This document shows, in pieces, positions 1-8,067 of a stretch of DNA of 64,000 nt. Position 1 is the stretch's first letter, and each line of letters starts with the position of its first letter. Source of the DNA: Cyclobacteriaceae bacterium (lineage in GTDB: Bacteria; Bacteroidota; Bacteroidia; Cytophagales; Cyclobacteriaceae). Under the pieces are notes generated by a model. The model did no database searches and was not told the origin of the DNA. It saw nothing but the letters and a program-made list of their open reading frames with translations. The stretch spans positions 2,341,501 through 2,405,500 of the forward strand of contig CP075525.1 in assembly GCA_025808415.1 (NCBI GenBank), given 5' to 3'. The position numbers were made by a program, and so were the translations under genes.

Positions 1-29
1 AATCAATGGATATGTAAACTTTAAATAAT

Positions 30-67
30 CCGATGTCCGGTTGTTCCCGAAGGAAGCCGGACATCGG
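30..67 (-). terminator. Probable terminator hairpin downstream of terC
   Basis: An 11-bp perfect inverted repeat (CCGATGTCCGG at 30-40 and its complement at 57-67) encloses a 16-base loop that can itself pair (TTCC/GGAA around CGAA). It starts six bases past the terC stop codon. Read on the minus strand it is followed by an AT-rich tract (ATTATTTAAAG) rather than a clean U run. It most likely ends the LRR - small ORF - terC transcript. Confidence 0.5.
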
Positions 68-72
68 TAAGT

Positions 73-1050
73 TTATGGAGTATGGCCAGCTTTACCTGGA
101 TGTTCAGCATTAACCGCTATGGCACCTGACCTTTTTGGTAAAATCCATGAAAGTGCAATAGCCCCGGTTAGTATGGACAAGATTACCAGTAAAGAGACCT
201 CAACCGGTATTGGGTAAAGTTCACTCAATAACATTTTACCTCCAACAAAAACCAGGATAATGGACAAACCATATTTAAGATAACTGAAGTACTGTTGGAT
301 ACCTGCCATGGCAAAATAGAGTGACCGTAATCCTAAAATAGCAAACACATTGGAGGTATAAATGATAAACGAATCGTTTGATATGGCCAGGATAGCCGGA
401 ATAGAATCTACCGCAAAAACCACATCGGTTGCTTCAATAACCATCACCACCAAAAACAAAGGAGTAGCCCATAAGCGACCATCAATACGGGTAAAGAATT
501 TATCGTTATGATAAGAACTGGTTACGGGTATTATCTTTCGTACAAAACGGAGCACTGGGTTTTTCTCAGGTTCAATTTTTTCATCTGTAGAAGATAACAA
601 CTTGATTCCGGTGTAAACCAAAAATGCCCCGAATAAATAAATAAGCCAGTGAAACCTGGAGATCAGTTCAATACCTGCAACAATAAAAATGATACGAAAG
701 ACCAAAGCACCTAATATTCCCCAAAACAACACTTTATGCTGATACTGCTGCGGCACATTGAAATAGGAGAATATTATCAGCATCACAAAAATATTGTCAA
801 CACTGAGTGATTTTTCGATCAGGTACCCGGTGAAAAATTCAACAGCGCGTTGCTGTCCAAACTGATAATACACTACCGCATTAAACAGTAAGGCGAGCAC
901 AATCCAAAAGAATGTCCAGCCCAGTGCCTCACGAACGCCAATCGTCCTGGTCTTCCGATGAAAAACGCCCAGGTCTAAAACAAGCATGGCCAGAACAAAT
1001 ACATTAAACGCAACCCAATATAAGGTGGTATGCTCCATCGAAAAATTCAT
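73..1050 (-). CDS. TerC/Alx family integral membrane protein
   Basis: A 325-residue polytopic membrane protein of the TerC/Alx family, which is linked in other bacteria to tellurite resistance, alkaline response and manganese export. About eight or nine hydrophobic segments fill residues 8-300. The family's intramembrane acidic residues are visible: D26 in LVLDLGVF, D85 in SLSVDNIFVM, and E206, D209 and D215 in the EATDVVFAVDS motif, which are thought to bind the cation. The cytoplasmic loop at about 152-190 is charged. Translation starts at ATG 1050, overlapping by 4 bp (ATGA) the stop of a 56-codon gene, so the two are probably translationally coupled. An internal ATG at residue 5 is an alternative start. 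The substrate cannot be read from sequence; manganese is an inference from the family. Confidence 0.9.
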   Translation of the reverse strand: MNFSMEHTTLYWVAFNVFVLAMLVLDLGVFHRKTRTIGVREALGWTFFWIVLALLFNAVVYYQFGQQRAVEFFTGYLIEKSLSVDNIFVMLIIFSYFNVPQQYQHKVLFWGILGALVFRIIFIVAGIELISRFHWLIYLFGAFLVYTGIKLLSSTDEKIEPEKNPVLRFVRKIIPVTSSYHNDKFFTRIDGRLWATPLFLVVMVIEATDVVFAVDSIPAILAISNDSFIIYTSNVFAILGLRSLYFAMAGIQQYFSYLKYGLSIILVFVGGKMLLSELYPIPVEVSLLVILSILTGAIALSWILPKRSGAIAVNAEHPGKAGHTP

Positions 1051-1217
1051 AGTTGGTTCATTTGTTGTTTAGAGGAACGTACCCATTCACGCAACTGCTT
1101 GGACTCACTAACGGTTAACCATTGGAGGGATTTTCGGTACTCTTTAGTCCAAAGTCGCCTGTCAAAGGTTACACGTTGAAGAACTTGTTTACAATATTCT
1201 AGCATTGATGTTTTCAT
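1047..1217 (-). CDS. Small conserved protein (56 aa) coupled to terC
   Basis: A short reading frame beginning MKTSMLEYCKQVLQ and ending SSKQQMNQL. It is basic, helical in character and has no signal peptide or membrane segment. Its TGA overlaps the terC ATG (TCAT at 1047-1050 on the plus strand), which argues that it is translated. I recall similar short proteins starting MKTxxLEYCKxxLxKVSFD in other Bacteroidota, so this is probably a real conserved family of unknown function. It lies 29 bp after the LRR gene on the same strand. Confidence 0.65.
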   Translation of the reverse strand: MKTSMLEYCKQVLQRVTFDRRLWTKEYRKSLQWLTVSESKQLREWVRSSKQQMNQL

Positions 1218-1246
1218 AATCGTATAAATTTTACGGTTAAAAAAAT

Positions 1247-2110
1247 TTAGAATCGAATACGCAACGTTGGCGCATATTGATCGCGATACTGATCAAGCAA
1301 CAGGTTCGGTATATCATTGTTGCTTACATCGATATAGCGCAGCTTTTTCAAATCCTGAATTTCTGGGGGCAATTCTTTTAGCCTGTTATTATTTAGGTAT
1401 AGATACTCCAACGATCGCAACTGGTTGATTGAAGAAGGCAATTTGGTGAATTGGTCACCCTCAAGGTGCAGTTCGGATAACTTAGGCAACCTGGCCAACA
1501 CGCGTATGTTGTTTAGCATATCAAAGCGCATATCATTATTGATATAGAGTACGTTAAGGTTTTTCAATTCGGCAAATGTCTCCGGCAGGTTTTTAATATG
1601 CGTATCAGACAATTCGAAGTACTCAATATGCGCTAACTGCCCTACTGATTCCGGCAATTCCTCAAGCCCCGGTATTTTCAAATGTAAGGCCCGTAGGTTT
1701 GGCAGTTGGGCAAGCAGTTGCAAGTCACGATCAAGATTTACTGGCTTGCTATACCGCAAATGAACATAGCGGAGAAAGGATAACGATTTTATCTCCTCAG
1801 GCAATTGTGTAAGCTCGCCATTTGATAAATCCAAATAAAAAAGCTTTTCCAGATTTTCAATCCTACCCGAAATAGACTTTATTGGGTTAAGGCTTAAGTC
1901 CAGATACCGGGTGTTGCGCAAAGCAAACAGTCCAGCTGGCATTTCGGTAAGCCCTTTATTACGCAACGACAACCACTGCACGCTGTCAGGAAAAAATAAG
2001 GCTTGTTCAAGCGAGGTATAGTTTTTTGCCGATTGCGCAGGCAATACAGATGATATGAATACGCCAACGGCACCAACTATGCCCGTAAGCATTTGATTAA
2101 CTTTAATCAT
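1247..2110 (-). CDS. Secreted leucine-rich repeat protein
   Basis: A 287-residue protein with an N-terminal signal peptide (hydrophobic residues about 8-26, likely cleaved after AQSA). The rest is about eight or nine leucine-rich repeats of the LxxLxxLxLxxNxLxxLPxxI type between residues 40 and 275; clear examples are LDLSLNPIKSIS, LDLSNGELTQLPEEI and LYLNNNRLKELPPEI. LRR proteins of this kind act as extracellular or periplasmic binding scaffolds; no enzymatic domain is present. Translation starts at ATG 2110. It is probably first in an operon with the 56-codon gene and terC. No C-terminal sorting domain was seen. Confidence 0.85.
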   Translation of the reverse strand: MIKVNQMLTGIVGAVGVFISSVLPAQSAKNYTSLEQALFFPDSVQWLSLRNKGLTEMPAGLFALRNTRYLDLSLNPIKSISGRIENLEKLFYLDLSNGELTQLPEEIKSLSFLRYVHLRYSKPVNLDRDLQLLAQLPNLRALHLKIPGLEELPESVGQLAHIEYFELSDTHIKNLPETFAELKNLNVLYINNDMRFDMLNNIRVLARLPKLSELHLEGDQFTKLPSSINQLRSLEYLYLNNNRLKELPPEIQDLKKLRYIDVSNNDIPNLLLDQYRDQYAPTLRIRF

Positions 2111-2202
2111 AAAATGAGATTTTAGAAGTGAATTAATTAGCTAACCCACCGGATGGGTGTATAAGCTGTCGAATTACCAGTGGTATAATCGAAGCTGTGG
2201 TT

Positions 2203-2496
2203 TCAAATCCTAAAGACCTGGAAAAGGATGGTGAGGGATTGAACGAACGGAAACTTCTCACTGATGCTGAAGTTAACCCTATTTGATTTTTCAGGTTTGG
2301 GAAATAAAATAACAATGAAGTTAGTGGTTGAGGAACGCTGACTCTCTGCCCTGGCCACTCCAAAATTCCGGGTTCGCGTAAAATCAAAAGCTTCCTGCTC
2401 GTAAGTTTCGTTGATGCAGGTAGCTGTGGCTGCTTGTAAATCAGCACCAAGGAATAAGAAGGCGCAAACAATTAAAAAAAGCTTTTTGATACGCAT
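2203..2496 (-). CDS. Hypothetical short secreted protein
   Basis: A 97-residue frame with a convincing signal peptide (MRIKKLFLIVCAFLFLGADLQAA), which is the main reason to call it. The mature part is short, has one Cys and no recognised domain, and its last 30 residues look less protein-like. The gene may be degraded, or its true end may lie in another frame; an overlapping frame at 2133-2471 reads as a shadow. It is transcribed in the same direction as the LRR gene. Confidence 0.4.
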   Translation of the reverse strand: MRIKKLFLIVCAFLFLGADLQAATATCINETYEQEAFDFTRTRNFGVARAESQRSSTTNFIVILFPKPEKSNRVNFSISEKFPFVQSLTILFQVFRI

Positions 2497-2555
2497 ACTG
2501 TCGAAGATGATAGTAATGCTATTATAACGTTAAGCGCAAAAAAATGTTTTGGAAA

Positions 2556-3029
2556 TCAACTGTTGCAGCCGGATTTACTGTTCCGTCTGGAGAATAGGAA
2601 GTAAAACAGATAAAAAAGCACAAAAAAGATCGGTATGGCGATAAAAAACCAAACCACTATCCCTCCAAACAATGCCCCCAAAAATTCTGAAATAACGGAG
2701 TTGGAGTCATCTTTAAAACGATCAATAAGTCCATCATACTCAAGCGATTTTGCTGGCAGGTCAAACAAGGCTATACCAACCTGCATAAAGGGCACGATCA
2801 AAAGCAGTTGAACGGGTGTAAGCGCATAGTTTACGGCCTGTATTACAACAACATTCAAACGAAATACAATAGCTGCAACAAAACACAATAGTGTAGTGCC
2901 TCCGTACACGGGGAAAACAGCCAGCACAGCGCCCAATGCACAGGTTATGGCCAACATACGTGGAGTGGTGCCTCGCTTTAAAGCCAACAGCATTACATTC
3001 TTTAATTTTGCTAATGTTCTTCTTACCAC
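2556..3029 (-). CDS. DUF2062 domain membrane protein
   Basis: A 157-residue protein dominated by a DUF2062 domain: basic N-terminus, then a glycine-rich hydrophobic hairpin (residues about 24-75, with TPRMLAITCALGAVLAVFP), an amphipathic segment and a final transmembrane helix at about 120-147. DUF2062 proteins are small inner-membrane proteins of unknown function, sometimes fused to glycosyltransferases; here the domain stands alone. The upstream start is a GTG at 3029; the next ATG (2993) would remove a basic stretch that the family usually has, so I prefer GTG. The gene is divergent from the D-aminoacylase-like gene. Confidence 0.8.
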   Translation of the reverse strand: MVRRTLAKLKNVMLLALKRGTTPRMLAITCALGAVLAVFPVYGGTTLLCFVAAIVFRLNVVVIQAVNYALTPVQLLLIVPFMQVGIALFDLPAKSLEYDGLIDRFKDDSNSVISEFLGALFGGIVVWFFIAIPIFFVLFYLFYFLFSRRNSKSGCNS

Positions 3030-3112
3030 TGGACTAATCTAAACTCGCTTCCACACAAAACAACAATCCATATTTGGATAATGTTGTATTTTACTACACT
3101 AATCTACCCGTT

Positions 3113-4807
3113 ATGAGAAATTCCCTGATTATCACCGGCATTATCTTATTATTAACCACCTGTTCCACGGCACCCGAATACGATGTTATTTTAATGGGTG
3201 GCACGATTTATAATGGGTCAGGCGAAGATCCATTTATTGCCGACATTGGCATAACAGGCAATTCCATTTCCTTCATAGGTGATTTATCGAAAGCGAAAGC
3301 AAAAACTCAACATGATGTTTCCGGATTGGCCGTTTCGCCCGGTTTTATAAACATGTTAAGTTGGGCCACCGAGTCGCTGATTATTGATGGAAACGCACAA
3401 TCCGACATCCGTCAAGGAGTTACCCTTGAGGTGATGGGTGAAGGCTTCTCCATGGGCCCGCTCAACGACCAGATGAAAGAAGAGATGCGGAAAGACGTTA
3501 AACGATCAGGCCTCGACCATGAAATAGGTTGGACTACCCTGGGCGAATACCTGGAATTTCTGGAGCGAAGTGGTAGTGCAGTAAACGTTGCTTCTTTTGT
3601 TGGCGCAACCACGCTTCGCATCCATGAAATGGGGTATGCCAATCGTCCGCCCACCCCGGAAGAATTGGAACGCATGGAAGCATTGGCCCGGCAAGCTATG
3701 GAAGAAGGTGCACTGGGTATTGGCTCAAGCCTCATTTATGCACCGGCCAGTTATTCCTCTACCGAAGAGTTGATCGCCTTGTGTAAGGCTGCATCAGCTT
3801 ACAAGGGCATGTATATTACCCATATGCGTAGCGAAGGCGATAATATTTTCAGTGCGGTAAACGAAACTATTCGCATTGCACGGGAAGCAAACATACCGGC
3901 TGAGATTTACCATTTGAAATTTGCTGGCCAGCGAAATTGGAACAAAATCGATTCGGTAATAAACATGATTGAAGCGGCCAGGCGCGAGGGGCTTCGCATC
4001 ACTACTGACATGTATACTTACACAGCCGGTGCTACAGGCCTTGATGCCTCCATGCCCACCTGGTTGCAGGAAGGCGGCATAAACCAATGGATTGCCCGTA
4101 TGAAAGATCCTAAAACCCGTTCAAAAGCTTTGCGCGAAATGCGCGAGCCTTCTGAGGCATGGGAAAATCTTTTGCTGTTGGCCGGTAATCCTGACAATGT
4201 ATTGCTTGTTGGCTTCTCAAACGACTCGCTAAAGCGCTTTACCGGTATGACCCTGAAGCAAGTTGCTGACATCCATAAAAAAAGTGCAGAGGAAACGGCC
4301 ATGGACCTGGTATGTGCCGATAGTACCCGGGTTGGCACAGTGTATTTTTTAATGAAGGAAGAAAATGTGAAACGCCAGATCGCTCTCCCCTACATGAGTT
4401 TTGGTTCGGATGCAGAGGCTCCGGCTACAGAGGGTCATTTTTTAAAATACAATCCCCATCCACGCGCTTATGGCAACTTTTCCCGGTTAATCGGCAAATA
4501 TGTTCGCGAAGAAAAAGTCATCACCTTACAAGAGGCCATCCGTAAGCTTACCTTATTACCGGCTACTAATCTAAAAATTGAAAAACGGGGCTTGCTGCAA
4601 CCTGGCTACTTTGCAGATATAGCCATCTTTGACCCTGCTAAAGTGCAAGACCATGCAACCTTTGAAAAACCACACCAATACAGCACCGGTATGGTGCATG
4701 TTTTTGTAAACGGTGTTCAAGTATTAAATGACGGTGAACACACCGGGGCCAAGCCTGGCCGGGTGGTGCGTGGCCCCGGATGGCAAGGAAAACAGAAATC
4801 GTTTTAA
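3113..4807 (+). CDS. D-aminoacylase-like amidohydrolase, lipoprotein
   Basis: A 564-residue amidohydrolase-superfamily protein of the N-acyl-D-amino-acid deacylase group. ATG 3113 is chosen over an upstream TTG (3074) because it gives a clean lipoprotein signal with lipobox LTTC (C17). The beta-sandwich start (YDVILMGGTIYNGSG), the later metal and catalytic sites (YITHMRSEGD, IYHLKF, FGSDAEA) and the C-terminal 'LLQPGYFADIAIFDP' strand fit the family. The usual HxH after PGFID is absent (PGFINMLSW) and the GNCG cysteine motif reads GEGF, so the first metal site is altered. This looks like a coherent subgroup rather than a broken gene. Substrate is unknown; D-amino acid or peptide deacylation is inferred from the family. 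Confidence 0.85.
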   Translation: MRNSLIITGIILLLTTCSTAPEYDVILMGGTIYNGSGEDPFIADIGITGNSISFIGDLSKAKAKTQHDVSGLAVSPGFINMLSWATESLIIDGNAQSDIRQGVTLEVMGEGFSMGPLNDQMKEEMRKDVKRSGLDHEIGWTTLGEYLEFLERSGSAVNVASFVGATTLRIHEMGYANRPPTPEELERMEALARQAMEEGALGIGSSLIYAPASYSSTEELIALCKAASAYKGMYITHMRSEGDNIFSAVNETIRIAREANIPAEIYHLKFAGQRNWNKIDSVINMIEAARREGLRITTDMYTYTAGATGLDASMPTWLQEGGINQWIARMKDPKTRSKALREMREPSEAWENLLLLAGNPDNVLLVGFSNDSLKRFTGMTLKQVADIHKKSAEETAMDLVCADSTRVGTVYFLMKEENVKRQIALPYMSFGSDAEAPATEGHFLKYNPHPRAYGNFSRLIGKYVREEKVITLQEAIRKLTLLPATNLKIEKRGLLQPGYFADIAIFDPAKVQDHATFEKPHQYSTGMVHVFVNGVQVLNDGEHTGAKPGRVVRGPGWQGKQKSF

Positions 4808-4856
4808 CCGGGTTTGCTAACTTCGCGTCATTAATTGTTGATTGAAGTTGTAGGCC

Positions 4857-7800
4857 ATGAATAAAAATCTTCTAAAAAACAGCAAATTCTGGAAGCGGAT
4901 TATCATACTAGCTTTACTTGCTCCTGTTGTGCTGTTTTGTTCGGTCACGCTAATCCTTTTCTGGAAACAGGATGCCATTGTACAGCACTTGCTCTCAACG
5001 GTAAATGAAGACTTCAGGGGCAGGCTTGAAATTGAAGATAGCCACATCTCCCCCTTTGTTAATTTCCCTTACGTATCCATCGACCTGGATCATGTAACGG
5101 TTTATGAAAACAAATTGCAAGGCGCATTGCCAATACTGGACGTGGCTGATGTGTACGTAGGGTTTGATATTTTCACCCTTCTTCGTGGTTCCCTCGAAAT
5201 AAAATCCGTGAAACTTTCAGATGGCGCAATCAACCTTGTTCAATTAGCGGACGGAAGTTTTAACATCGCCAATGCTCTATCCAGCACCAAAGAAGAGGAA
5301 TCATCTGATACTGGCTTTGCTATGGACATTAAAACCATACAACTGCAAAACATAGACTTGCTTAAACTTAATGAAGAAACCGGGATACTGCTGGACGTTT
5401 TCATTGCGCATGCTAAATCAAAATTTAAAACAAGTGAGAATCGGATTATGGTTGGCATTGACAGTAAGTTTGAGCTAACCATCGTAAAAGAAGGCGACAC
5501 TACGTTTGTCAAGCACAAGCACTTCCGCCTGAACACGCAACTTGATTATGTAGAGACTGAGAAAATTTTAACCATAAAGCCGTCAGAAGTACAACTTGAA
5601 AATGCGCTGTTCAAAATGTATGGCCAGGCCGATTTTGATGACGACTTGTATGTTGATATAGCCATTGAAGGACAAAAGCCAAACTTTGATTTATTCCTCG
5701 CCTTCGCGCCCGAAGAAATCACGCCCGTGTTTCAACGTTATGAAAATGCCGGTAAAATATTTTTTAAAGCATCTGTAAAAGGCAAAACCATAAACGGATA
5801 TAACCCCATGGTGCTGGCCGAGTTTGGATGTGCAGAAGCATTTTTCAGCAATAAACGCTCCAGCAAAAGGTTGGATGACTTGTTTTTCAGGGGCTACTTC
5901 ACAACCGGTGATTCAGGAAAAGTTTCTACCATGGAATTTGGCTTGATGGACTTTAGTGCAAGGCCTGAAGCCGGAACCTTTAGCGGCAATTTAGTGGTAA
6001 AAAATTTTGAGTCACCTGAAATTGACATGCAGATACGTTCTGATTTTGAACTTGACTTTTTAACAGATTTCTTAAACATAACCGATATCGAAGACCTGAG
6101 GGGCCACGTTGTGCTCACCATGAATTTTCATGATATCGTTGACCTGGCCAATCCCGAAAAAAGTATCGAGAAACTGAATGAATCTTACTTCACAGAATTG
6201 GAAGTAAGCAAACTTGGTTTTAAGTCCTCAGCCTTCCACTTGCCCTTTCGGGATATTGATATAAAAGCGTCCATGGATGGTCATAAAGCTATCATTGACC
6301 ATTTTCGTATGAAGGTTGGCGAATCCGATCTTTCGATTGAAGCCAGCATAAGCGATTTACCGGCCATACTCCACCACACCGCTGACCCTGTAAGTGCCAT
6401 ATTGCTGATTAAATCAAACTTGTTAGATGTTAAGCAACTCACCTCAGGCGACACGTTGAAACATAAACCAGTAAATGAGCAAATCAGGGACCTGAGTATG
6501 AAATTCAAGTTCAACAGTTCTGCACGGGCATTTACGGAATCACCTAACTTACCGGTAGGCGAGTTTTTTATTGAGGATTTATATGCCAAGCTCACGCATT
6601 ATCCTCATACGCTTCACGATTTTCATGCAGATGTATTTATTGATGATGAGAATTTCCGGATCATTGACTTTACCGGAATGATCGATAAAAGCGATTTCCA
6701 CTTCAACGGAAAACTGAGCCATTACGATCTATGGTTTTTGCAACAACCACTTGGCGACACACGAATCGAATTTAACCTCAACTCGAAATTATTGCAACTG
6801 GAAGATCTGTTTTCATATGGCGGAGAGAACTACGTGCCCGAGGATTACCGGCATGAGGAATTCAAAGATTTAAAAATCCATGGACAGGCCGATTTGCATT
6901 TTAACAAAGGACTGGCGTCCTCCGATATATACATCGATAAACTTGAGGCGCAGATGAAGGTACACCCCATGCGCTTCGAGAAATTTAAGGGAAGAATTCA
7001 TTATGAAGATGAGCACCTGGCGGTTGAAAATATGAGCGGTAAAGTTGGTAAAAGTGAATTTCTGGCAAACATGAATTACTACTTAGGTCAGGATAAGGCC
7101 ATCAGAAAAAAAGACAATCACTTTTCGCTGCAGTCAGCTCATCTCGATTTTGACGAACTATTCAATTACAATCCGCCACCAGCGGGTAAACAACTTACTC
7201 CGGAAGACCACGAAGCCGTGTTCAATATATACGATCTTCCCTTTACGGATATGAACTTTGTTTTTGACATCAAGCATCTTAACTATCACCGATACTTGAT
7301 CGATGATTTCTTTGGCCGTGCACGGACCCGGGAAGATCACTATATATTTATTGATACACTGTCATTACGGGCCGCAGGAGGAGCAATATCAATGAAAGGA
7401 TATTTTAACGGATCTGACAGGAATAAAATTTACCTAAGTCCGGATATGCGAATAAAAAACGTTGACCTGGATAAATTACTCTTCAAATTTGAAAACTTTG
7501 GGCAGGAGCACCTGGTTTCCGAGAACCTGCATGGAAAGCTCAATGGCAGGCTCACAGGTAAAATCCATGTACACGCTGATATGGTTCCCATACTGGATGA
7601 TTCAGAAATACAGTTGGATGTAGAAGTGACGCAAGGAAGATTAGAACGCTACGCTGCATTGGATGCTTTGGCCGACTATTTTAAAGACAAAAACCTTAAC
7701 AGGATACGATTCGATACACTGCGAAATACATTTACGATCAATAACGGTACACTAACCATTCCCCGTATGACCATAAACTCAACCCTGGGGTTTATTGAAC

Positions 7801-8039
7801 TTTCGGGCAAGCAGGATTTGAACATGAACATGGAATATTACTTAAGCATTCCCCTGAAACTGGTTACCCAAGTGGGCATGACAAAATTATTTGGAAAAAG
7901 GCAGGATAATGCTGACCAGGAAGATGAAATCCAATACCGTGATGAGTCGAAGAAGGTCAGGTTTATTAACCTTCGGTTAACCGGTACTCCTGACAATTAC
8001 AAAATATCCCTGGGCAAGAACAAAAGTGATCAGTCCTGA
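4857..8039 (+). CDS. AsmA-like family protein
   Basis: A 1060-residue protein with one N-terminal transmembrane helix (residues about 15-35) followed by a long beta-rich region and an AsmA C-terminal-like domain near residues 840-1000 (IQLDVEVTQGRLERYAALDALADYF, then LGFIELSGKQDLN). AsmA/TamB/YhdP-type proteins are inner-membrane-anchored, groove-forming proteins thought to carry lipids to the outer membrane. The length and single anchor suit such a bridge-like role. It follows the amidohydrolase gene by 49 bp and may share its transcript. Function is inferred from architecture only. Confidence 0.8.
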   Translation: MNKNLLKNSKFWKRIIILALLAPVVLFCSVTLILFWKQDAIVQHLLSTVNEDFRGRLEIEDSHISPFVNFPYVSIDLDHVTVYENKLQGALPILDVADVYVGFDIFTLLRGSLEIKSVKLSDGAINLVQLADGSFNIANALSSTKEEESSDTGFAMDIKTIQLQNIDLLKLNEETGILLDVFIAHAKSKFKTSENRIMVGIDSKFELTIVKEGDTTFVKHKHFRLNTQLDYVETEKILTIKPSEVQLENALFKMYGQADFDDDLYVDIAIEGQKPNFDLFLAFAPEEITPVFQRYENAGKIFFKASVKGKTINGYNPMVLAEFGCAEAFFSNKRSSKRLDDLFFRGYFTTGDSGKVSTMEFGLMDFSARPEAGTFSGNLVVKNFESPEIDMQIRSDFELDFLTDFLNITDIEDLRGHVVLTMNFHDIVDLANPEKSIEKLNESYFTELEVSKLGFKSSAFHLPFRDIDIKASMDGHKAIIDHFRMKVGESDLSIEASISDLPAILHHTADPVSAILLIKSNLLDVKQLTSGDTLKHKPVNEQIRDLSMKFKFNSSARAFTESPNLPVGEFFIEDLYAKLTHYPHTLHDFHADVFIDDENFRIIDFTGMIDKSDFHFNGKLSHYDLWFLQQPLGDTRIEFNLNSKLLQLEDLFSYGGENYVPEDYRHEEFKDLKIHGQADLHFNKGLASSDIYIDKLEAQMKVHPMRFEKFKGRIHYEDEHLAVENMSGKVGKSEFLANMNYYLGQDKAIRKKDNHFSLQSAHLDFDELFNYNPPPAGKQLTPEDHEAVFNIYDLPFTDMNFVFDIKHLNYHRYLIDDFFGRARTREDHYIFIDTLSLRAAGGAISMKGYFNGSDRNKIYLSPDMRIKNVDLDKLLFKFENFGQEHLVSENLHGKLNGRLTGKIHVHADMVPILDDSEIQLDVEVTQGRLERYAALDALADYFKDKNLNRIRFDTLRNTFTINNGTLTIPRMTINSTLGFIELSGKQDLNMNMEYYLSIPLKLVTQVGMTKLFGKRQDNADQEDEIQYRDESKKVRFINLRLTGTPDNYKISLGKNKSDQS

Positions 8040-8067
8040 TTTTCGTTTTCATCCGTTCAGCACCTTG

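Noticed and set aside
2133..2471. 112-residue open frame overlapping the short secreted protein
   Set aside because: It has no signal peptide, is proline/serine-rich and reads as a shadow of the 2203-2496 frame.
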